Positions 28,601-37,916 of a stretch of 64,000 nucleotides of DNA are shown piece by piece; the stretch's first letter is position 1; each line of letters begins with the position of its first letter. The translations under genes were made by a program, and so were the position numbers. The notes under the pieces are model-generated. The model searched no databases and was not told the origin of the DNA. It was given only the letters and a program-made list of their open reading frames with translations. The DNA lies in assembly GCF_016937615.1 (NCBI RefSeq), contig NZ_JAFHKI010000024.1:33281-97280 (forward strand), in the 5' to 3' direction. Origin of the DNA: Pseudomonas lactucae. Lineage in GTDB: Bacteria; Pseudomonadota; Gammaproteobacteria; Pseudomonadales; Pseudomonadaceae.

Positions 28601-29944
28601 TGATGAAACGCGAGACATAGAGGTAATCCGGGCGAAAATCTGCGCCCCATTTGGACAAGCAATGCGCTTCGTCGAAGATCCAGGCACCGACCTGACGCTG
28701 GGAGATCGCGCGGCGAAAGGCCATGTTGCGAAACTGCTCGGGCGAGACCAGCAGAATGCCTACATCCCCTAACTGGATCTTCTCCAACACCTCGGCTCGT
28801 TCAGGCATGGTTAACAGGCCGTTCAAGGTCGCTGCACATTGGACGTTGCGACCAAGAAGGCCGTCGACCTGATCCTTCATCAGCGACTGCAATGGCGAAA
28901 TGATTACTGTCAGGCTGCCGTTGCGGTGAAAGCGGTTCAGAGCGGGCAACTGGTAGCACAGGGATTTTCCACCCCCTGTCGCGAGAATTGCGAGCACGTG
29001 CTTTCCCTGCATACCCGCCAGTACCACGTCATGCTGTAAAGGGCGCCGTCCGGTTCAGTCCGAAACTCCTGAATTGGAGCGAAGTAGCGCCTGAGCTCGT
29101 GGCGGGGGTCATGAGTAGTGCTGCAGTAGCCGCAGTGGCTTCCTCCGCAGGGGACGTCACGCAGCTCGGCAATCAATTTACCGGTTGCTGGAAATTGGTG
29201 GCGCACCCAGGGTGCTAGAACCGAGTTGCCGCCCGAGACGCGCAGCCAGGCCAGCGCATAAGCTAATGGCCAATGGAGACTCTCGTCCATAAGGTCGGCT
29301 TCCAGCAATTGATTCAGTCTGGTGCTGCAGACTTTGGAAGTGCGCTTCAGGTCCGGGTCGGTTTCCCTAAGCAGCTCGGGAATCAAACTGCGCAACTCTG
29401 TGAGGCTAGGCTCCTGGCCAGTGATCGAGGAGAAGAGCGCGCCCAGGTCGCTCTTCGGCGTTGGGGCGAGCAGCGCTTGGTAGCAGAGCAGTTCTGCCTG
29501 GTGCTTAATGCTCAGTTCTTCAAATGCCCGGCGCTGGTCATTGAATAGTGTCAGGGTCGAGCGGCAATCGGACAGCGGAGAGTTAAGGCTGTCACGAATG
29601 AGTTTGTAGTCTTTGACCAAACGGTGATACGGGTTCTGCGGAAAAGCTAACGGCGATAGGCGCAGGGTGTCGATCACCGGCAACTGATGTAAGGCGAGAT
29701 GCGCAGCTTGCTCTTGGAGTATCGGCAAGTCATGGTCAATGACGTTATGGCCGAGCACAAAACTAGCGCCCTGCCCTAAGCGTTCTAAGACCTCAAGGGC
29801 AGCGGGCAGATCCTTGTCGACTTTATGCTCGAGCTCCTCTCCCGTGTCAGGACGCATCGCGCCAATCATAAAAATGCGATCAGGTTGATTGGCTCTGCCG
29901 GGGACGACTTCTAGGTCAAAAATCAGGCTTGTAGGTAGAGTCAT
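25467..29944 (-). pseudogene. Exonuclease-RecQ-UvrD giant helicase, frameshifted and 3'-truncated
   Basis: Two overlapping frames encode one protein. The first (from the ATG at 29944) is a DnaQ-like 3'-5' exonuclease (LIFDLEVVP, GHNVIDHDLP, VIDTLRLSP) plus a CGYC-type cysteine segment. It runs out of frame at the GGG at 29041-29043 (plus strand). One extra C on the coding strand would join ...EPDG to PLQHDVVLAG in the second frame. The second has RecQ motifs (ATGGGKSLCYQLPAL, DEAHCLSKW, QEAGRAGRDQG), then a UvrD module (AGPGSGKTR, VDEYQDID, GDDDQNIYAW). UvrD motifs V and VI are absent: the homology stops near EPLSASE (about 25584), inside the esterase gene, and the tail to 25467 is antisense esterase sequence. 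Probably non-functional unless the frameshift is a sequencing error. Confidence 0.82.
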
Positions 29945-30716
29945 TGAAACCATTCGAACAGCATCCTTGCAAAAAACCACTTGGCTTTCGTCACTTTAAC
30001 GGCAAATGGCCAGCACAGATAGGTGTCCGCGGTCGCAGTGAGACGCATGATGCAGGTCGGCGATGGATATCGAGGCATAGGAGCGGGAACTAGTGCGGAT
30101 AGCGTCGGCATTGTCTTTCTTCCCAAGATGGGCATTTACAATCTGAGCGAGAAAGTATCGAAGCCGAGCAAGTAGCTGCTTTCGTCCCCGTCAGAACCGG
30201 TTCACCAAGTTGCGTAGTTTTAGGTGACGGATGTCATAAAGTTCACCTAGGGCGTTCGGCTGATTGATAATTGCCTCAAATACTCGCCCATACGAATTAT
30301 CAGGCACTCTGAAACAACGAGCTGTCGAGATTTTCGAGCGCACAGCCCGAATCAAGGTGACTTCACCGAACGCTTACAAATAGCCGCCCTCGAAAAATAC
30401 TAAACTAGAAAACGCCCGCTAAACGATTTATCAGATTTGTTGTATTGACCGGTTTAATCCATAGCCAAAACCGGATATTCGTCAAATCAGCCAGAGAGTT
30501 TAGCTTTTGTCTATTCAGAACGGTCAACGTCCGACGGAAATGCGGATGCCCCAGCCAATCCAGATCAGTAGATAAAGTCATGGCCCAATTCTTTCTGCAT
30601 GCATTCAAGGGACCACCTGATTCGAGGTAATGTTTTTTGGGGACCCCAACAACTTGAAAGATTGCGTATCCGCAAGCTCATCAAAAGGTCGCTCTCCACT
30701 CTAGTGTCAGTCAGCG
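29945..30716. other. Intergenic stretch upstream of the helicase and downstream of the cluster
   Basis: About 770 bases with only short, unlike-anything frames. It holds the presumed promoter of the helicase remnant on the minus strand. I see no convincing terminator, RNA gene or mobile-element end. Confidence 0.5.
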
Positions 30717-31847
30717 CTACCGCAGGAATCGCTCCATCGCGAAAAGCGCCAATGACTGGGGCACCTGTCCTTTCATCACCCAATGCGCAATGCCCTGCCC
30801 AAACAGCGGGGCAAATTTGAAACCATGCCCGCTGAGCCCGGCCGCCACGATCAATCCAGGCATTCGCGGGTCGGCACCGACAATCGGGTTACCATCGGGT
30901 GTGCTGTCAAAAAACGACACTCGACGCCCTAAGGGTTGCGCGCCTTCCAGTCTCCCCAATCGTGTTACGGCCCTATCTCGATAACTACACACAGTGGCGT
31001 TACTCATGCTGCGATCAAAAGCGTCCGGGTCGATTGCATAACTATCGGATGCCAGCAACGAGCCGATGAAGTAGGTTCCCGGACTGTCCGGACGTAGGTA
31101 GAACCCCGCGCTGCGATCACCGTATCCCGGCATAAGCTGATCTTGATCTGGGGACGCCACGGTGACAATGCCCACACATTGTCGCGTGGCGCTGATTGGC
31201 AGCGGCACCCTGCAATCCGTCGCCAGCACGGCCGCCCAAGGTCCGGCGGCATTGACAACATAACTGCTGGCGATAAACCCGCTGTCCGTTTGTACCCCGG
31301 CCACTCGCCCCGCCCGGCAGATAATCCGTCTTACTGCCCGGCCCTCTTCGATTACCGCGCCGCCGCTGCGCGCGCCTGTCGCGAAACTTTGGGCGGTCCG
31401 AATCGGGTCACAATATCCAGCATCAGGCTCATGCACCACTCCTACCAGGCCATCCGTCCGCAGGTCAGGAACCAGCACTTGCGCCTCGGCCGGTGATAGC
31501 CATCGCACCGCAGCCCCATGCGCTTGCAATAGCGCAACATTAGCCTCGGTCGTCTGTTGCTCTTGCCTGGAAATCGCGGTCAAGAACCCTGTTGGTCGAT
31601 AGCCGCACTCCCCCGGATAGTGTTGCGACCAATCACGGTAATCCCGTACGCCCTGGCCTGCCAACTGGCTCAGTGCCGGGTCGGCATAGTACTGGCGCAC
31701 GATCCCCGGCGAAGCGCCTGAAGACCCCGAGGCAATTGCACCTTTGTCCAGAAGGCGAACTGAAAGTCCAGCCTGTACCAGATGCCAGGCAATGCTGCAG
31801 CCGGTCGTCCCGGCGCCTATCACGATTACATCGGCATATTCATGCAT
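30717..31847 (-). CDS. DAO-family FAD-dependent amino-acid oxidase, cluster oxidase 2
   Basis: A 376-residue glycine/D-amino-acid-oxidase-type flavoprotein: FAD motif VIGAGTTGCSIAWHL near residue 8, SSGASPGIVRQYYAD, and the C-terminal GLSGHGFKFAPLFG loop. Although the frame is open to 32204, the ATG at 31847 starts the protein directly before the FAD motif and overlaps the MetRS-like stop by 8 bases, indicating coupling. In s56-p1, triacsin and pyrazofurin biosynthesis a DAO homologue cleaves the N6-substituted lysine hydrazine to release a hydrazino acid. This protein or its paralogue at 33467-34594 probably does so here; the other may oxidise a later intermediate. Confidence 0.85.
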   Translation of the reverse strand: MHEYADVIVIGAGTTGCSIAWHLVQAGLSVRLLDKGAIASGSSGASPGIVRQYYADPALSQLAGQGVRDYRDWSQHYPGECGYRPTGFLTAISRQEQQTTEANVALLQAHGAAVRWLSPAEAQVLVPDLRTDGLVGVVHEPDAGYCDPIRTAQSFATGARSGGAVIEEGRAVRRIICRAGRVAGVQTDSGFIASSYVVNAAGPWAAVLATDCRVPLPISATRQCVGIVTVASPDQDQLMPGYGDRSAGFYLRPDSPGTYFIGSLLASDSYAIDPDAFDRSMSNATVCSYRDRAVTRLGRLEGAQPLGRRVSFFDSTPDGNPIVGADPRMPGLIVAAGLSGHGFKFAPLFGQGIAHWVMKGQVPQSLALFAMERFLR

Positions 31848-33462
31848 CGTTGGTCGTGCGCTCAAGAACCAAGCTATGTGGCAAGCAAGGCTGCAACAAT
31901 GCAGGGGACAGCGGCAGGAAATGGCTACGTGACAGGGTGGACTCTCGAGGCTGCGATGTGGCGAACAACGACTGCAGGGCCGGTAATCCATCATGGCCCA
32001 AACATTGCCACAGATACTCGGACAGTCGCGGCATGATCGGCGCCCCCAGGTAAGCCAAACCTTTGAGCCAGGTATAGGCTTGCTCCTGCTGCATGACATC
32101 CAGGTCCGGTCGCTGCATCCACTGGTGCAGCACTTCCCAGGCATTGCGCACCGAAACCGCATCCAGTTGGAATGCTTGATCCAACTGGGCGACAGCCGTC
32201 TCAAGAGCCGGCCGCAACGCCGATGGGACCGTCAGCATTTGCCCGGCACCGATGCTGGCTAACGCCATGTCGATTCGGCCGTCGAGCGCCCCTGCCAAGT
32301 CCACGTTGACCACCTCGACAAACTCTTCTACAGCGAAGTTTGTTTCGCCCTTTTCAGGGCTTTCGCGACACAGGAAATACCGCACGCCGTCACTGCTGGC
32401 TGGGGTCTTTTCCACAATGTCAGCGGCCCAGATCACATGCAGGCGGCTGGTGGAAAACTTAGTGCCCTGCAACTTGTAGAAATAGTTAGTAAGAACGTAA
32501 TCAAACGACTGGTGATCCTGCAGAGCGTCCATGACTGCGACACTACCGGCCAGCAATAACACCGCATTGTCGATACCGAAACTGACCAATGTCGTGACAT
32601 CGCTGTTGCACAGCATAGCCTGGCCGTGATCAGGATCTTTCTCCAGGGAACGATCGGCGCAGGTCAACGCATATTCCCAGCCAGACTCAAACAAAACCCT
32701 GGGGTTGGCAAAGCGATCCGGGCTCCAGGCGACGCCCCAGTCACCCGGTGCGGTCAGGCGGATCAAATTGTTTTCCCGTTCCAGAAACCGTGAAATCACC
32801 TCGATAATCGACGGCGGCGCGCCCGATGCATGCATACGCCGCAGCAGGCTGTCCGGATTCGCTACCTTCAGAAATAGACTCTCTACCTCGACCCATTTCA
32901 GGGGGCTGTCGCCCATACGCGGCTGAGGATTGAGCATGGCTTCCGGACGGAACAGCGCACCACAGGCTTCGCAGAAGTAACCACCGGCATCTGTCTGGCA
33001 GTATGGGCACCGCCCCAGCAACCAAGCGCCGGCCAAATAGCGGCTGGTTTCAGGGCAATACAGTACCCGTTCAGTCACCGTTTCAGTGACACCCGACGCC
33101 ACCAGACGCTCCACAGTGCGCTGAGCATTGCGGGCGTGACGTTGGGCATAAGGGCCTTGTACCAGATCCAGAAAGTCGTCGACCTGCACATCCATTGCCC
33201 GCAGATCGTTTGCAATCTGCCGGTGATAGTCGCGAACAACCTCTTCTGGCGCGCGCTGCTCTTGCAAGCCCTTCCAGAGCACATAGGAGTCAAAGCCGTC
33301 GACCGCCGATACTACGTCGACATTGTGGCCCTGGGTCCGCAGGTAGCGACCCAGCATATCCAAGCGCAGATAAGGCCCGGCAATGTGTCCCAAGTGAAGC
33401 CGACCATTTGGGGTCGGCGGAATCGGCATCAGGAAGAATTTTTTTGCAGTGATAGGCATCAT
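31840..33462 (-). CDS. Methionyl-tRNA synthetase-like ligase of hydrazine biosynthesis
   Basis: A 540-residue class I synthetase. The HIGH motif is HLGH (23-26), a zinc knuckle CPYC...CEAC lies at about C152/C155/C164/C167, and KMSKS is degenerate as KFSTS (about 335-339). It is shorter than housekeeping MetRS and lacks the C-terminal dimer/tRNA-binding extension. In Spb40 (s56-p1) and the homologous enzymes of triacsin and pyrazofurin, such a domain adenylates an amino acid (glycine or glutamate) and joins it to N6-hydroxylysine; a cupin domain fused to it then rearranges the ester to an N-N bond. Here the cupin is a separate gene. The context (lysine hydroxylase, cupin, DAO) argues strongly for this role over protein synthesis. 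ATG 4 bases after the oxidase stop. Confidence 0.85.
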   Translation of the reverse strand: MMPITAKKFFLMPIPPTPNGRLHLGHIAGPYLRLDMLGRYLRTQGHNVDVVSAVDGFDSYVLWKGLQEQRAPEEVVRDYHRQIANDLRAMDVQVDDFLDLVQGPYAQRHARNAQRTVERLVASGVTETVTERVLYCPETSRYLAGAWLLGRCPYCQTDAGGYFCEACGALFRPEAMLNPQPRMGDSPLKWVEVESLFLKVANPDSLLRRMHASGAPPSIIEVISRFLERENNLIRLTAPGDWGVAWSPDRFANPRVLFESGWEYALTCADRSLEKDPDHGQAMLCNSDVTTLVSFGIDNAVLLLAGSVAVMDALQDHQSFDYVLTNYFYKLQGTKFSTSRLHVIWAADIVEKTPASSDGVRYFLCRESPEKGETNFAVEEFVEVVNVDLAGALDGRIDMALASIGAGQMLTVPSALRPALETAVAQLDQAFQLDAVSVRNAWEVLHQWMQRPDLDVMQQEQAYTWLKGLAYLGAPIMPRLSEYLWQCLGHDGLPALQSLFATSQPRESTLSRSHFLPLSPALLQPCLPHSLVLERTTNDA

Positions 33463-33466
33463 CTTT

Positions 33467-34594
33467 TCAGTCCATAGAAACAGGCAGATGTGTTTGGCCA
33501 CGCGCAGTGACACGGTCGGGACGATGGGCGACGATCAACTCAAGGGCCTCGCTGGCAATCCCGGGGGCCAAGCGAAATCCCGCTCCGCTGCCGGCACCGG
33601 CAACGACCACATTGGTCGCGCAGTCCAGAGTCACCAGGGATTCGCCGCCAGGGCTGTAGCTGTCGCAGAACACCCGCCCTCCCCGACACCGACCAACGAG
33701 GTCGGGCAGATACCTCGCCAGGACGGTTTTAGCCACCTGAACATCGTGGTCGTTGATCTCCAGTTGATGTTTGCGCGGCGCAACGTCCCACTCATCGCAG
33801 CGAAAGCTGAACAACCATTGATTACGCGCCGCAAGCGGCATCAGGTAGGAATCGGACTGTGGGAGAAACAATGCCGCTGCATCACGAGGTGGAGCACCGT
33901 CTATATGCAAGGCCACCACCTTCTTGACCCGAAGCCCGTGTTGGGCGGCAATCGACCCAAAGGGGGACTCGTTGATCCAAGGGCCCATTGCTACAAGGGT
34001 TCGCTGGGCATAGATGATGGAATCGTCTGACAAGGTGAGCCGCGTCGTCCCGCTGTCGACGTTATCGATATGGCTGACGCCCAGCCCTTCGATACAGCTG
34101 ACATTAGCCGATGCAAGGCTGTGACTAATCAACATCCGCGCGATCAAAGGCGGCTCGTAGCTTTCGGCTGAACCGCCACTCAAAAGGCTTTGCGCGGCGT
34201 CGACATTGAGCCTTGACCCCAGGCGTTCGCCCAACGCAAGCGCCGATACATCGGCAAACTTGACGTCGAAATCGACTACCGCACGCTGGATATCGGCCGC
34301 AAACTCGCCATCGGCGAGCCAAAACACCGGCGCTTGCGTGGTACGGATTGAAAACCGGTCACGAAACGCCCGGTAAAGCCTTGCACTCTGCCCGGCTAGC
34401 CGACGTTCGCGCTCCGATCTTCCGGTCGCAAGCAGCACGCCCGCCGAGTGAGACGTCGCACCGTCGCCGATCCGGTAGCGGTCAATCAACAGGATTTTCC
34501 AGTCGGGGTAGCGCTGCACTGCATGATGCAGGGTCCAAGCACCAATAATGCCGCCACCGATGATCACTAGATCGAAATCTTGCGTCATGCTCAT
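33467..34594 (-). CDS. DAO-family FAD-dependent oxidase, cluster oxidase 1
   Basis: A 375-residue DAO-fold flavoprotein: LVIIGGGIIGAWTLHHA near the start, DGATSHSAGVLLATG and a late GAGSGAGFRLAPGIA. The ATG at 34594 overlaps the cupin stop (ATGA), so the cupin and this oxidase are translationally coupled, and the MetRS-like gene follows after 4 bases. By analogy with Spb39/Tri27/PyrM it could oxidise the lysine-linked hydrazine so that it hydrolyses to a free hydrazino acid and aminoadipate semialdehyde. Which of the two oxidases of the cluster does this cannot be told from sequence. Confidence 0.82.
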   Translation of the reverse strand: MSMTQDFDLVIIGGGIIGAWTLHHAVQRYPDWKILLIDRYRIGDGATSHSAGVLLATGRSERERRLAGQSARLYRAFRDRFSIRTTQAPVFWLADGEFAADIQRAVVDFDVKFADVSALALGERLGSRLNVDAAQSLLSGGSAESYEPPLIARMLISHSLASANVSCIEGLGVSHIDNVDSGTTRLTLSDDSIIYAQRTLVAMGPWINESPFGSIAAQHGLRVKKVVALHIDGAPPRDAAALFLPQSDSYLMPLAARNQWLFSFRCDEWDVAPRKHQLEINDHDVQVAKTVLARYLPDLVGRCRGGRVFCDSYSPGGESLVTLDCATNVVVAGAGSGAGFRLAPGIASEALELIVAHRPDRVTARGQTHLPVSMD

Positions 34595-34944
34595 GCCCAC
34601 CACACTGAAAATACCTGAACTTGGCCCGCGCCGTTATTGCGTGCAAAGTGCGGCTTAAAGGGGGAAAAATAAAGGCTCTCGCCGTTTTTCACCCTGTGCC
34701 AGATGCCGTCATAGAAGACATCCAGATCACCTTGAGAAATGAACCAGATCTCACTGACGGCGTGCTGGTCTTCCTCGGTCCCGCAACCAGCATCAAGGGT
34801 GAAACGTGACGACAGCACGGGCGCGTTGGCCAGTTTGCCAGCGTAGTTGTGCATGAACAGACGTACGCCTTGCTGTGTGACCTGTTCTTCGGTTTCGCGA
34901 ATCACCGGGGCATTGCCCTTGGAGGTTAGCGTTATCGGGTCCAT
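34591..34944 (-). CDS. Stand-alone cupin, probable N-N bond-forming partner
   Basis: A 117-residue single-domain cupin. Motif 1 gives likely metal ligands H61 and E65 (with D59 in place of the usual first His; DQHAVSEIWFISQG), and motif 2 gives H99 (SPFKPHFARN). In the characterised hydrazine-forming enzymes the cupin is fused to the N-terminus of the MetRS-like domain and catalyses rearrangement of the O-acyl N6-hydroxylysine ester to an N-N bond. Here it is free, encoded 16 bases after the lysine hydroxylase and coupled to the oxidase. The ATG at 34944 is preceded by AGGAG; the open frame runs further upstream but without cupin similarity. Confidence 0.82.
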   Translation of the reverse strand: MDPITLTSKGNAPVIRETEEQVTQQGVRLFMHNYAGKLANAPVLSSRFTLDAGCGTEEDQHAVSEIWFISQGDLDVFYDGIWHRVKNGESLYFSPFKPHFARNNGAGQVQVFSVWWA

Positions 34945-34960
34945 TGATAAGCTCCTGGAT

Positions 34961-36304
34961 CTAGTTGGCCACCGCACTCAGGCGGTCAAGGCGGGCATCC
35001 GTGACCTCATCAAAGACCTCACTTGCTCCCCATTGAACAAAAGCCTCAGGTTCGACAAGGTCATAGAGGGCTTGCCCGCAAATGCTGTTGATGATTTTCG
35101 CGCAACGCCAAGGGATTAACCCCAGGTTCGGGTCGGCAATGCCCCTTTGACTGCGGGCGGCGTTTTGCACATAAATGGCCGAACCCTCGGGGCCATCCCA
35201 CGCGATGGAATAGTCATCCTTGACCACGTATTCGCCCTCACGCCTGGTAATTCGTGACTCAAGCGCGGCCAGGCATTCAGGCACCTGATAGGCGTAGCCC
35301 GTACACAGCACTGCAGTGTCAGCGCTCAGTTCTTCGCGCACCTGACTGTGCCCATGGATCATCGCCAGGCTCCAATGATTGTGGCGCTGGTGAATAGCCG
35401 TCAGCTCGCGGCCCGGCAATAGACGGATCTTGCAGGGGTGCTGCAACACGTTTTGAAGTTCGTACATACGCCGATAAATAGACTGCAATAGCGATTGCGA
35501 AATGCCGTCACTGGCCAGCTTCTGTTCGGCCAGCAGTGGCTGGCGTACGTGCTGGGGCAACTCGAAGAAGTGATCGCTGTACTGCGGGGTGTACAGCTCG
35601 TTGGTGAAAGGCGACTCATCCAACGGGGAAAAATTCCAGCGCCGCGAGACCCAGGTCACACTGGCTGGCAGCGCGCTGGTATCGGACAGCAGGTGCTGGA
35701 TGATCTCCGCCCCGGTCTGGCCGCCACCGATTATCACCACGCGCTTGTCCTGGAGGGAGGGACTACGGGTCATATATTGCGACGAATGAAAAAGCGTGTC
35801 CCCGACAAAAGGTTTCGCGCATTCCGGTACCAACGGCTGCTGTCCGGTGCCCAGCACCAGGTTGCGTGCCGGCTGGACCCAATGGTCGCCCTTGAGCATA
35901 AACAGACCATTTTCAAATTCAACTGAGCGCACGTCGCTATTGAATTGCAGACTTGGCAATTGGCTGCTGGCCCAACGGTAATACTGGTTGAATTCGCGCC
36001 TGAGCACTTGATCAAAATTGGCGTTGATAAAACTCAGCAGCTGCTTTTTCTTGGCGAGATAGGCAAGAAATGAAAATGGATTGGACGGGTCCACAAGACT
36101 GACCAGGTCTTTGAGGTAGTGAACTTGCAACATCGCCTCAGGCACCATCATCCCGGAGTGCCACTGAAATTCGCCGCTGCGCTCAAAGAACTTAGCCGTT
36201 ATTTTTTTCGGATACGGTTGAGCCAGCGCAGCCAGGCTCAAATTGGCTGGCCCAATACCGATACCCGCCAGATCTATTACTTCAGCCGCAGAGTGCAAGA
36301 TCAT
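34961..36304 (-). CDS. Lysine N6-hydroxylase-like flavin monooxygenase (IucD/SidA family)
   Basis: A 447-residue N-hydroxylating monooxygenase. FAD motif GIGIGPANLSLAAL near residue 15, the family block EFQWHSGMMVPEAMLQVHYLKDLVSLVDP (quoted in part: FQWHSGMM, LKDLVSLVDP), NADPH motif VIIGGGQTGAEIIQHLL, and CTGYAY near the C-terminus. It hydroxylates the side-chain amine of lysine or ornithine using FAD, NADPH and O2; the cluster context favours lysine. No siderophore synthetase (IucA/C or NRPS) is nearby, so a role in hydrazine formation is better supported. ATG 36304 (AGGG 9 bases upstream) or 36310 could be the start. 98 bases follow the exporter gene. Confidence 0.88.
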   Translation of the reverse strand: MILHSAAEVIDLAGIGIGPANLSLAALAQPYPKKITAKFFERSGEFQWHSGMMVPEAMLQVHYLKDLVSLVDPSNPFSFLAYLAKKKQLLSFINANFDQVLRREFNQYYRWASSQLPSLQFNSDVRSVEFENGLFMLKGDHWVQPARNLVLGTGQQPLVPECAKPFVGDTLFHSSQYMTRSPSLQDKRVVIIGGGQTGAEIIQHLLSDTSALPASVTWVSRRWNFSPLDESPFTNELYTPQYSDHFFELPQHVRQPLLAEQKLASDGISQSLLQSIYRRMYELQNVLQHPCKIRLLPGRELTAIHQRHNHWSLAMIHGHSQVREELSADTAVLCTGYAYQVPECLAALESRITRREGEYVVKDDYSIAWDGPEGSAIYVQNAARSQRGIADPNLGLIPWRCAKIINSICGQALYDLVEPEAFVQWGASEVFDEVTDARLDRLSAVAN

Positions 36305-36402
36305 GATCATTATCCCTAGTGATGATGTTTTTCAGGTGCAGCAACGCCTCACGACCTTCGCAGACGCGTGCTGAGCGACTTCTGTTTACAGGTGAAGGTA
36401 AA

Positions 36403-37776
36403 TCAACTTCCCACGGTTTGGGGCGCCGGTGTTTTCAGTACCAATGCGGACACCGCCATGGCCAGCAACGACAGGCCAATCGCAACGCTGACTGCGATAT
36501 AAATGGCCTCGTTGAGCGGTTGGATCGAGGTCAGCAACGCGCCGAATATCGCGACGCCGAACGCGGAACCACTCTGTCGGCTGGCATTGAGCGTGCCGGC
36601 CGCCACCCCTGCCTTGGCACGGTCAACCACGCTCATAAGTGCCGAAGTGGCGGCCGGGGTGATGATCCCGGCGCCAAACCCCACGGCTGGGTAACACAGT
36701 GCGATCCGCCAGTACAGCGCGTCATTGGCAAGGGCGAACAGTCCGATGAATCCCAAGGCGTATAACCCAAACCCGGTGCATAGCACAGCTCGGGGCCCAT
36801 AGGCACGGGTCAACCGGCCGCAGGTGAAACTGCCGAGAGTGACCATCGCCGTCAAGGGCAGGAACGCCAATCCGGTATCCAGGGGCGACCATCCGCGATT
36901 CGTCTGGAAATACAGGCTCAACAGAAAGAACAGGCCGTAGAACACCAGCGCGGAAATCAACGACAGAAAGGTTGCACCTGTGAACACCGGGTTGCGGAAA
37001 TAGTGCAACGGCAGCATCGGATCCTTATGCCGGCTTTCGGTCACCAGGAATACGCACCAGGCTGCACAGGCCAGGATTATGCCCGCATACACCCATTCAG
37101 AATTCCACCCAAGCTTTGCCCCTTCGATCAGCACTGCCACCGAAGTGGCCAGGGCGACGATGGCGGCGACCTGGCCGGTGAAGTCCAGATGGCGATTGGG
37201 TGCCAATGGAGGCGAAGGAGGAATACGTGACGTCAGCCATACGCCGACCAAAGCGATGGGCACATTGATCAAAAAAATACTGCGCCAGCCAAACAGCTCG
37301 ATCAGCACGCCGCCTACAAGAGGCCCGGCCGCCATGGCAATCCCACCACAACCTGCCCAGACACCGATGGCACTCGCCCGTTGATGGGTCTTCGGGTAGG
37401 CATTGTTGATCAGCATCAGTGAGCACGGCACCAACATGGACGCACCCACCCCCTGCAGCACTCGGGCAGCGACCAATTGAAGCAGGTCAGTTGCCAGACC
37501 ACATAATGCAGAAGCAACTGCAAACAAGACCAGACCAAGGCCGTAGATCTTTCTTGCCCCGCAACGGTCGCCCAATAAACCGCCCGTCAGCAGTAAACTG
37601 GCGAACGTCAAGGTATAAGCGTTGATCACCCACTGCAGCCCGGTGATATCTGAATCAAATGTCTTAGAAATGGATTCCAGTGCCACGTTGACGATTGACG
37701 TATCGAGAATGACAACGACGTAACTGAGGCTTGTAGCGATCAGAACCTGTCGTTGGTAGCGACTCTTGATTTCCAT
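36403..37776 (-). CDS. EmrB/QacA-type MFS efflux transporter (14 helices)
   Basis: A 457-residue DHA2-family proton antiporter. Helix 1 carries the ILDTSIVNVALESI motif, motif A is GGLLGDRCGARKIYGLGL, and motif C-like GPLVGGVLIELFGWRSIFLINVP follows. Such pumps export drugs or self-made toxic products. As first gene of the lysine-hydroxylase operon it probably exports the hydrazine product or protects the producer. The ATG at 37776 begins just before the family N-terminus; the open frame extends to 37830. The regulator gene is divergent, 140 bases away. Confidence 0.88.
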   Translation of the reverse strand: MEIKSRYQRQVLIATSLSYVVVILDTSIVNVALESISKTFDSDITGLQWVINAYTLTFASLLLTGGLLGDRCGARKIYGLGLVLFAVASALCGLATDLLQLVAARVLQGVGASMLVPCSLMLINNAYPKTHQRASAIGVWAGCGGIAMAAGPLVGGVLIELFGWRSIFLINVPIALVGVWLTSRIPPSPPLAPNRHLDFTGQVAAIVALATSVAVLIEGAKLGWNSEWVYAGIILACAAWCVFLVTESRHKDPMLPLHYFRNPVFTGATFLSLISALVFYGLFFLLSLYFQTNRGWSPLDTGLAFLPLTAMVTLGSFTCGRLTRAYGPRAVLCTGFGLYALGFIGLFALANDALYWRIALCYPAVGFGAGIITPAATSALMSVVDRAKAGVAAGTLNASRQSGSAFGVAIFGALLTSIQPLNEAIYIAVSVAIGLSLLAMAVSALVLKTPAPQTVGS

Positions 37777-37853
37777 GACTACGCATTTCCTTTCACTGAC
37801 GGCGGATTGACTATAAGCAGCTTTTTGCAAAAAATGTTTCGGGGCGTGTCGAA

Positions 37854-37899
37854 GTGTGTCTAATTATGTCATGCTGAAAACCGAGGTGATCCGACACAC
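37854..37899. promoter_or_regulatory. Possible operator in the exporter/regulator divergent gap
   Basis: GTGTGTC (37854-37860) and GACACAC (37893-37899) are perfect 7-base inverted half-sites 32 bases apart, inside the 140-base gap between the exporter and the ArsR-type regulator. An ArsR-type binding site here is plausible; the spacing is wide, so this is tentative. Confidence 0.3.
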
Positions 37900-37916
37900 C
37901 CAGGGAGTTCAAAGGA

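Noticed and set aside
31840..33462. MetRS-like gene as a second housekeeping or antibiotic-resistant MetRS
   Set aside because: It lacks the C-terminal extension of the normal enzyme, has a degenerate KMSKS motif, and is translationally linked to hydrazine-type genes.
34961..36304. Lysine hydroxylase as part of a siderophore cluster
   Set aside because: No NRPS, IucA/IucC, acetyltransferase or TonB receptor gene lies near it; the cupin/MetRS/DAO context fits hydrazine formation better.
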